The notes beneath the pieces were generated by a model. That model saw only the letters and a program-made list of their open reading frames with translations. It ran no database searches and was not told where the DNA came from. Source: an uncultured Oscillospiraceae bacterium (GTDB taxonomy: Bacteria > Bacillota_A > Clostridia > Oscillospirales > Oscillospiraceae). Taken from it: DNA of 11,289 nt. Location: NCBI GenBank assembly GCA_944387755.1, contig CALXGC010000093.1, positions 1-11,289 of the forward strand, given 5' to 3'. The position numbers and the translations under genes are program-made. This document shows, in pieces, positions 7,184 through 11,289 of this stretch (its first letter is position 1; every line of letters starts with the position of its first letter).

Positions 7184-8194
7184 TTACAGGGCGGCCTTCA
7201 GGGTCTCGGCCTGCTCCGGGGTGAGCCACTGGTCAATCAGCTCCGGATGGGCCTCCGTCAGCAGCCACTTGGCCACCTCGGTGTAGTCGGACTCGCCGCT
7301 GTCCTGCATATAGGCCAGCGCCTCGCTGATGGTGGCGGAGGGCATACTGAACTTGGACAAAAATTCACAGAACTCCGGGTTGGAGGCGGCAAAGTCGTTG
7401 CTCACCGCCACGGTGACGCGCACCGCCGGGCAGGCGCCGATGCCGTCCTGGAAGGTCTCCGGGTCATAGGGGTCGTCCTCCAGAAGGACGAAGTCGTACT
7501 TGCCCAGCAGCCAGGTGGGCTCCCAGTAGTAGGCCACAATGGGCTCCTGCTTGTCCCAGGCGGAGGTCATAGAGGCGCTGAGCACCGCGTCGCTGCCGGA
7601 GACGAAGTAGTTGTAGTACTGGTCCAGCCCGTAGGCCGCCACCTTCTTCTCCATAATCTCGGTGATCTCCCAGCCGGTGATTCCGCCGTAGATAATGCCC
7701 TTGGAGGAGTCCTCCGGGTCGGGGAAGAGCTCCGGATAGTTGGCCAGGTCCTTCACCGTCTTCAGGTCGGGGTACTGGTCGGCCACATAGCGGGGGATGT
7801 ACAGCCCCTGGTAGTTGTCGTCAAAGTTGACGCCCAGCTCGGTGAACTTGCCGTCCGCCAGGTCGGAGGCATAGGCGGGGATGTTGTCCGTCCACTCCTC
7901 CATATGTACGTCCACGTCGCCGGCCAGCAGCGCCTCGTGGGAGATGGGGGTAGAGCCGGGGGTCTCCTCCCAGGTGTAGCCGAAGATCTCCTCGGCCACC
8001 AGGCCGGCCAGGGCGTTGTTGAGCTTAATGGAGTCCCAGCCCACGTCCGCGAAGGTCAGATGGGTCTTCTCCGCCGCGCCGCCGGAGGAACCGGAGGAGC
8101 CGGAGGTCCCGCCCTCTTCTCCGCCGCCGCAGGCGGTCAGGGCCAGCAGCATTGCCGCAGCCAGCGCTCCGGAAAGCAGTGTTCTTTTCTTCAT
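7184..8194 (-). CDS. Glycine betaine-type substrate-binding lipoprotein
   Basis: 336-residue extracytoplasmic binding protein of the OpuAC/ProX family (quaternary-amine osmolytes such as glycine betaine, carnitine or proline betaine). It has a lipoprotein signal, MKKR plus a hydrophobic core and the lipobox LTAC with the anchored Cys22, followed by a Gly/Ser linker (23-41). The mature domain begins near LTFADVGWDSIK. Tryptophan- and tyrosine-bearing stretches such as GDVDVHMEEWTDN, GITGWEI and AYYWEPTWLL fit an aromatic cage for a trimethylammonium group, as in this family. The exact ligand cannot be assigned. The start ATG (8192-8194) has AAGGGTGG upstream. It is the first gene of the transporter operon, behind the operator-covered promoter at 8251-8317. 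Confidence 0.95.
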   Translation of the reverse strand: MKKRTLLSGALAAAMLLALTACGGGEEGGTSGSSGSSGGAAEKTHLTFADVGWDSIKLNNALAGLVAEEIFGYTWEETPGSTPISHEALLAGDVDVHMEEWTDNIPAYASDLADGKFTELGVNFDDNYQGLYIPRYVADQYPDLKTVKDLANYPELFPDPEDSSKGIIYGGITGWEITEIMEKKVAAYGLDQYYNYFVSGSDAVLSASMTSAWDKQEPIVAYYWEPTWLLGKYDFVLLEDDPYDPETFQDGIGACPAVRVTVAVSNDFAASNPEFCEFLSKFSMPSATISEALAYMQDSGESDYTEVAKWLLTEAHPELIDQWLTPEQAETLKAAL

Positions 8195-8250
8195 TATGGG
8201 TCCACCCTTTCTTCTCTAAAATCTCACACAGGCTCAGCAGCCGTTTAGAT

Positions 8251-8298
8251 CTGTCTTGTGACAACTTTATGATACTTCATAGGTTGTCACTTGGTCAA
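8251..8298. promoter_or_regulatory. Bipartite inverted-repeat operator of the osmolyte operon
   Basis: GTGACAAC (8258-8265) and its exact inverse GTTGTCAC (8283-8290) lie 25 bases apart centre to centre, with 17 bases between them. Each belongs to a wider imperfect dyad: TGTC-TTGT-GACA at 8252-8263, and TTGTCAC with GGTCAA at 8284-8298. Counted between the TGACA/TGTCA cores the gap is about 21 bases. One arm fills the -35/-10 spacer and the other covers the region just after the -10 box, the layout of a repressor site. Streptococcal BusR is known to recognise a bipartite motif with about 22-bp separation, which makes the BusR-like protein encoded next door the natural candidate. Confidence 0.7.
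8269..8298 (-). promoter_or_regulatory. Promoter of the osmolyte transporter operon
   Basis: TTGACC (8293-8298) and TATCAT (8269-8274) on the minus strand are separated by 18 bases. This gives a start point near 8262 and a leader of about 67 bases before the lipoprotein ATG at 8194. The -35 and -10 boxes are each one base off consensus. The spacer is occupied by one arm of the inverted repeat. Confidence 0.65.
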
Positions 8299-8317
8299 GT
8301 TAAGATTTCGTTAAGAT
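8299..8317 (-). promoter_or_regulatory. Tandem TTAAC repeats abutting the -35 box
   Basis: On the minus strand ATCTTAAC occurs twice with an 11-base period (plus-strand GTTAAGAT at 8299-8306 and 8310-8317). The proximal copy touches the TTGACC -35 box. Direct repeats of about one helical turn next to -35 are the usual arrangement for OmpR/PhoB-type response regulators; TTAACA-type repeats are known for Bacillus PhoP. No such regulator gene lies in the window, so this is only a candidate activator site. Confidence 0.4.
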
Positions 8318-8344
8318 ACGGCAAAATCCCTGGCTCCGGAACAG

Positions 8345-8380
8345 AAAAAAGTCCGGCCCCCCAGGTTCGGGTCCGGACTT
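8345..8380 (-). terminator. Rho-independent terminator of the BusR-like gene
   Basis: On the minus strand AAGTCCGG (8373-8380) pairs with CCGGACTT (8349-8356). Three further C-G pairs form inside after one mismatch, and six Ts follow (8345-8350). The stem begins 5 bases after the regulator's stop codon. It separates the regulator from the downstream transporter operon, which has its own promoter. Confidence 0.85.
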
Positions 8381-8385
8381 CGTTT

Positions 8386-9030
8386 TCACTTTGACTCGCC
8401 GGCGGGGACCGGCGCCCCCAGCAGGCTGGACACCTGGTCGATCTGCTGGATTTCGCAGGCCACAATCAGCACGTCCCCCGCCCGGAGCAGCGTCTGAGGG
8501 CCGGGGGAGAGCTGGAGCTCCCCGCTCTTGTGCACCGCCACAATGGTGGCGCCGGTCTCCTGGCGGAACTGGAGCTGTCCGATGGTCCGGCCGTCCGCCG
8601 CCGTCCCCGCCTGAATGGGGAACTCATAGGTGCGCAGGCGGTCGCTGGAGCGGAAGCGCTCCCACAGGTCGCTGATCTGCCCAAAGGTCTGGTTGATCTC
8701 CTCGTTGAGGGCGTCCCGCCGGGCGATCATCTCCCGCAGGCGGGCCTTCAGGGCCAGCAGGTCCCGGTTGGTCTGGTACTGCTCCACATACTCCATGGCC
8801 CGCTTCTGGGAAATCACCGTGGAGCCGATGTTGTTCTTGATGGATACAATGCCCAGGTCGCTGAGGTGCCCGATGGCCCGCCGGATGGTCTCCGGAGAGA
8901 CGCCGTACTGGGAGCTCATCAGGGAGCGCCCGGAGAACCGGTCCCCCTCCTTCAGCTCCCCCGACGCAATTTTTGCAGCGATGTCAAAGGCCACCTGGGA
9001 GTACACCGGCGGCGTGCTGGATTGTCTCAT
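8386..9030 (-). CDS. busR: BusR-like GntR-type regulator with RCK_C (c-di-AMP-type) domain
   Basis: 214 residues with three parts. A GntR-type winged helix-turn-helix is at about 8-74 (YSQVAFDIAAKIASGELKEG, then YGVSPETIRRAIGHLSDLGI). A charged coiled coil is at about 77-125. An RCK_C/TrkA-C domain is at about 135-205, with GATIVAVHKSGE and LLRAGDVLIVAC. This is the architecture of Lactococcus and Streptococcus BusR, which binds c-di-AMP through RCK_C and represses the glycine betaine transporter genes. The gene lies directly upstream of an osmolyte ABC operon whose promoter carries a BusR-like bipartite site. The ATG at 9028-9030 has AAAGGA 7 bases upstream; an earlier in-frame start at 9078 lies downstream of the promoter but lacks a good ribosome site. 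Ligand binding itself is inferred from the domain family. Confidence 0.9.
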   Translation of the reverse strand: MRQSSTPPVYSQVAFDIAAKIASGELKEGDRFSGRSLMSSQYGVSPETIRRAIGHLSDLGIVSIKNNIGSTVISQKRAMEYVEQYQTNRDLLALKARLREMIARRDALNEEINQTFGQISDLWERFRSSDRLRTYEFPIQAGTAADGRTIGQLQFRQETGATIVAVHKSGELQLSPGPQTLLRAGDVLIVACEIQQIDQVSSLLGAPVPAGESK

Positions 9031-9045
9031 AATTCTGTCCTTTCT

Positions 9046-9061
9046 CAGGCCCGCGGGCCTG
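9046..9061. promoter_or_regulatory. 16-bp perfect palindrome in the regulator leader
   Basis: CAGGCCCGCGGGCCTG is a perfect palindrome between the predicted start point (about 9081) and the ribosome site of the BusR-like gene. It could form a stem just before the Shine-Dalgarno sequence or be a DNA-level operator. It does not resemble the GTTGTCAC operator arms. It may simply be a GC-rich leader structure. Confidence 0.45.
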
Positions 9062-9087
9062 CTCTCCTGTCTGTGCAATCTAACGAC

Positions 9088-9116
9088 AGCATACCCCCAA
9101 TAAAACGCAAAGTCAA
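9088..9116 (-). promoter_or_regulatory. Promoter of the BusR-like regulator
   Basis: On the minus strand TTGACT (9111-9116) precedes TATGCT (9088-9093) with a 17-base spacer. The expected start is near 9081, about 50 bases before the ATG at 9030. A weak dyad CTGTC/GACAG (9067-9071 and 9085-9089, 13-base gap) overlaps the -10 and start region and shares TGTC/GACA with the transporter operator, so autoregulation is possible but unproven. Confidence 0.65.
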
Positions 9117-9157
9117 CCGTTTTCTTGACGATTTCTGATAATATATTCTGTTTTTTG

Positions 9158-9286
9158 TTAAATCCAGTACAAAATCAGGAGAAAAACCACATTGCACAGC
9201 GTAAAAAGCTGCAAATAGTGCTTCCGCTGGCCCGGATACTGTCCCGCCACCTGTTTATAGGAGATGAGGCTGGCCATAGAGGCAAT
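9158..9286 (-). pseudogene. Displaced C-terminal end of the SLC13/ArsB-type permease (other frame)
   Basis: From 9286 the neighbouring minus-strand frame encodes 42 residues, IASMASLISYKQ onward, including the hydrophobic LFTLCNVVFLLILYWI, then a TAA stop (9158-9160). This is the expected continuation of the conserved GVNIGGLGT end of the permease and provides its last membrane helix. The two parts join if one base is added at the ACC-CG-ATT junction (9284-9291). It is therefore the natural 3' end of the permease gene, cut off by a -1 frameshift. Confidence 0.88.
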
Positions 9287-10254
9287 CGGGTGCCCAGTCC
9301 CCCTATGTTGACCCCGACAATCAGCTCCCGCAGGTCGCTGCTGTACCCGGACAGGAGCATGGCGGCGGGCACGTTGCTGATGACCTGGCTGACCAGCACC
9401 CCCAGCAGCCGGTCCCGGCCGGCCATCGCCCCGCTGATCCAGACCTGAAGCTGGCCGAGCTGCTTGATGTTGCCGATAAACAGGAAGAAGAACACAAAGG
9501 TGAGAATCAGGGAGTAGTCAATCCGCACGAACAGACGCCGGTTTTTCCACAGCAGCAGGACGCCCACCGCCGCCAGCAGCGCCGGATGGGGCACGAAGCC
9601 CCCCACGGTCAGCACGCACAGGAGAAACAGGGCCAGATAGAAGGCAATGGCCCGCCGGTTCAGAGGCGGAAAGGCCCCCAGTTTAATGGAGAGCTGGCTG
9701 TGGCGGTAGCCGAAGAAGATGAAAATCCCCAGCAGCAGGGCCGCGCCCAGGGCGCGGGGCCCGGTGAGCAGCAGAAATTCCGGCAGAGACAGGCCGGACA
9801 GGGAGAATAAGTACAGGTTCTGGGGATTTCCAATGGGGGTGAACATGCTGCCCAGGTTGGCGGCGATGGTCATCAGCGTCACGGTATAGCACATTCTCCG
9901 GCGCTGGGTGGCCATCCGCAGCATCATAATCCCCAGGGGGACGAAGGTAATCAGCGCCACGTCGTTGGTGATGAACATGCTGCCAAAGAAGCACAGAAAA
10001 ATCAGCGTGGCCGCCATTCCCCGCATGGTCCCCACCCGCGAGAGGACCTTGGCCGCGATATACTGCAAAAAGTTTTCCTCCCGCAGGCCCTCCACCAGCA
10101 GCATGAGGCAGAACAAAATAATCAGCGTATGAAAGTCAATATAGCCCAGATAGTCCAGGCTGGGCGGCGAAATAAGGCAGGACAGCGCCGCCAGGCACAG
10201 GGACGCCGTCAGCACCACATCCCGCCGGAACATGCCGGCGAGCCGTTTTCCCAT
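9175..10254 (-). CDS. SLC13/ArsB-superfamily permease, frameshifted near 3' end
   Basis: 359 residues as read. It is a polytopic membrane protein of the ion-transporter superfamily holding SLC13, CitMHS and ArsB permeases; the substrate is unknown (dicarboxylate, other anion or Na+-coupled). Conserved parts seen: DFHTLIILFCLMLLVEGLRE (40-59), MFITNDVALITFVPLG (93-108), ANLGSMFTPIGNPQNLYLF (132-150) and a second-half repeat, SQVISNVPAAMLLSGYS (289-305), then GVNIGGLGT to residue 322. After Thr322 the frame changes to a Trp/Arg/Ser-rich 37-residue tail with no membrane helix, while the true ending continues in the next frame. The ATG at 10252-10254 has GGAGGGAG about 5 bases upstream; an earlier in-frame start at 10368 would overlap the preceding gene. 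It is possibly cotranscribed with the 203-residue gene upstream. It is either a recent loss of function or a sequencing error. Confidence 0.85.
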   Translation of the reverse strand: MGKRLAGMFRRDVVLTASLCLAALSCLISPPSLDYLGYIDFHTLIILFCLMLLVEGLREENFLQYIAAKVLSRVGTMRGMAATLIFLCFFGSMFITNDVALITFVPLGIMMLRMATQRRRMCYTVTLMTIAANLGSMFTPIGNPQNLYLFSLSGLSLPEFLLLTGPRALGAALLLGIFIFFGYRHSQLSIKLGAFPPLNRRAIAFYLALFLLCVLTVGGFVPHPALLAAVGVLLLWKNRRLFVRIDYSLILTFVFFFLFIGNIKQLGQLQVWISGAMAGRDRLLGVLVSQVISNVPAAMLLSGYSSDLRELIVGVNIGGLGTRLPLWPASSPINRWRDSIRASGSTICSFLRCAMWFFS

Positions 10255-10271
10255 AAAAGCTCCCTCCACAG

Positions 10272-10300
10272 GCGAGGGGCCGCCTCCCGCGGCCCCTCGC
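10272..10300 (-). other. 12-bp perfect GC hairpin before the permease gene
   Basis: GCGAGGGGCCGC (10272-10283) pairs perfectly with GCGGCCCCTCGC (10289-10300) around a 5-base loop. It fills the gap between the hypothetical gene's stop (10308) and the permease ribosome site. No T-tract follows on the minus strand, so I do not call it an intrinsic terminator. It may act on mRNA processing or limit read-through into the permease gene. Confidence 0.6.
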
Positions 10301-10307
10301 CCCTCTC

Positions 10308-10919
10308 TTACTGATGGCAGTACGCCAGATAGTCCTCCTCGGACATCCCCTCCAGCGCCTCCCGCCACTGCTGGAAGAACTCCCGGCAGGGGACCTCAAA
10401 GGGGGCCCAGGCGCACACCGCCGGGGGAAAGCCCCAGTCCCACTCCTCCGGCCGGCAGGAGTAGGGCGGGTACACCGCCGCGTCCAGCAGATAGTCCGTC
10501 CCGCCCTGAATGGGGACCAGCAGCCGGGAGCCCGCCGGCGAAAACCAGGCGTACTCCTTCAGCTCCATCCCATCGCCGAACAGCTCCGCCGCCGCCGCAA
10601 TCTCCAGCTCCGGGAGGGCCTGGGCGATGACCAGCGCGGCCTCCAGGTCCGCAATCTGCTCCAGCTCCAGAGCGACGGTGTCCACGCTCTCCAGGTCCTC
10701 CAGCTCCTCCTCCAGCTCCCCGGCGAAGTCCTCCCAAGCCTCCGGGTCAAAGTCCGGGTCCGCCCCGAACCCGCCCCTTCTCCCGTGCTTCCGCAGCGCG
10801 GAGGGGAGCTTTTTCAGCTTGTTCCGCGGCCCGTGGACATAGCAGGTCAGGTCCGCGTCCAGGCGCAGCGCCGCAAGCTGCCGGGCGGCCTCCTCCAGGG
10901 AGGGCAGTTCCTCTTTCAT
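10308..10919 (-). CDS. Hypothetical acidic protein, 203 residues
   Basis: I do not recognise this family. The protein is cytoplasmic by appearance, with no signal peptide and no membrane segment. A basic N-terminal part (GPRNKLKKLPSALRKHGRRG, about 30-49) is followed by a strongly acidic helical stretch (about 53-85, rich in Glu/Asp/Leu). The C-terminal half is rich in Trp, Tyr and Pro (YAWFSPAG, YPPYSCRPEEWDWGFPP, CAWAPFEVPCREFFQQW). I chose the ATG at 10917-10919 because AGGAGG lies 8 bases upstream; an earlier in-frame start at 10967 would overlap the aminopeptidase end. It begins 31 bases after the aminopeptidase stop, so the two may share a transcript. A clear ribosome site and a reading frame kept within this compact gene row support it as real. 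Confidence 0.8.
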   Translation of the reverse strand: MKEELPSLEEAARQLAALRLDADLTCYVHGPRNKLKKLPSALRKHGRRGGFGADPDFDPEAWEDFAGELEEELEDLESVDTVALELEQIADLEAALVIAQALPELEIAAAAELFGDGMELKEYAWFSPAGSRLLVPIQGGTDYLLDAAVYPPYSCRPEEWDWGFPPAVCAWAPFEVPCREFFQQWREALEGMSEEDYLAYCHQ

Positions 10920-10950
10920 ATACCGTTCCTCCTGACGTTTTCCCGCCCAG

Positions 10951-11289
10951 TCAGCGGGCCGCCTCATAGATGGCCTTCATGGCCTTGCAGGTCATATAGC
11001 AGTCCAGCTTGCCCACCGTCTCAAAGGGGGCGTGCATGGACAGCACCGGCACGCCGACGTCCAGGGTGTCGATGTTCCGCTCGGCCATAAACATGGCCAC
11101 GGTGCCGCCGCCGCCGGCGTCCACCTTGCCCAGCTCGGCCATCTGCCAGATGACGCCGTTTTCATCCAGCACCTTCCGCACAAAGGCCACCACCTCGGCG
11201 GAGGCGTCGGAGGCCCCGGACTTGCCCCGGGAGCCGGTGTACTTGCACAGGCCCACGCCCCCGTTCACCAGGGCGCTGTTGCGCTTCTC
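10951..11289 (-). CDS. M18-family aminopeptidase, C-terminal part (runs off right edge)
   Basis: Only the last 112 residues are present; the 5' end lies beyond base 11289. The frame stays open to the edge (EKRNSALVNGGVGLCKY). M18 enzymes are cytosolic dinuclear-zinc aminopeptidases, normally about 430-480 residues, that remove N-terminal residues from peptides. Hallmarks seen are KYTGSRGKSGASDASAE, LGKVDAGGGGTVA and RNIDTLDVGVPVLSMHAPFE, where the His of SMH is the C-terminal metal ligand of the family. It ends in TGA at 10951-10953, followed closely by the hypothetical gene. The internal GTG at 11266-11268 is not a start: upstream residues match the family too. Confidence 0.93.
   Translation of the reverse strand, partial: EKRNSALVNGGVGLCKYTGSRGKSGASDASAEVVAFVRKVLDENGVIWQMAELGKVDAGGGGTVAMFMAERNIDTLDVGVPVLSMHAPFETVGKLDCYMTCKAMKAIYEAAR

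Noticed and set aside
7247..8248. Plus-strand 333-codon frame antisense to the binding lipoprotein gene
   Set aside because: The minus strand has a full OpuAC-family protein with a lipobox. The plus-strand product is Val/Gly/His-rich without a recognisable domain or ribosome site.
8195..8345. c-di-AMP (ydaO-type) or other riboswitch upstream of the osmolyte operon
   Set aside because: The leader after the predicted start is only about 67 bases and shows no riboswitch-like paired elements. The control signals seen are DNA-level repeats around the promoter.
9125..9150. Plus-strand promoter (TTGACG with nearby TATATT-like bases)
   Set aside because: Spacing does not fit 16-18 bases, and the DNA downstream on the plus strand carries no gene.
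9284..9291. Programmed ribosomal frameshifting in the permease gene
   Set aside because: There is no slippery heptamer or strong downstream structure at ACC-CG-ATT, and a missing base in a conserved stretch is more simply a mutation or sequencing error.

Overview
The window is GC-rich chromosomal DNA with every supportable gene on the minus strand. Protein style, Shine-Dalgarno-led starts, the dprA-topA neighbourhood and the short GC hairpin repeats in the first 450 bases suggest a Clostridia-class Firmicute, most likely a gut Oscillospiraceae member (Flavonifractor/Lawsonibacter-like). That placement is an inference from sequence character, not from a database match.

Region 1 (1-447) has no gene. 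It is a cluster of intergenic repeats: a 100-bp direct repeat at 130-bp offset plus several short perfect hairpins. Region 2 (448 to about 4941), read right to left, is one transcription unit. A near-consensus sigma-A promoter (4913-4941) sits inside an inverted repeat and is followed by a leader with a 15-bp hairpin. Then come a SpoU-family RNA methyltransferase, dprA (overlapping it by 7 bases) and topA, whose product ends in a Lys/Ala-rich tail.

Region 3 (5006-8317) is an osmolyte uptake operon in the order binding lipoprotein, permease, CBS-containing ATPase. Its promoter is covered by a bipartite inverted repeat (GTGACAAC/GTTGTCAC) that straddles the -10 box, and two TTAAC direct repeats abut the -35 box. 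Region 4 (8345-9116) is the monocistronic gene for a GntR-helix-turn-helix / coiled-coil / RCK_C regulator with its own promoter and terminator. Its architecture is that of BusR, the c-di-AMP-responsive repressor of glycine betaine transporters. Together these suggest compatible-solute uptake controlled twice by c-di-AMP: at the promoter through the BusR-like protein and at the transporter through the ATPase CBS domains.

Region 5 (9158-11289) holds an SLC13/ArsB-superfamily permease with a clear one-base frameshift near its 3' end, a 203-residue protein I do not recognise, and the C-terminal part of an M18-family aminopeptidase that runs off the right edge.

The most interesting items are the BusR-like regulator with its bipartite operator, the frameshifted permease, and the structured promoter and leader of the SpoU-dprA-topA unit.
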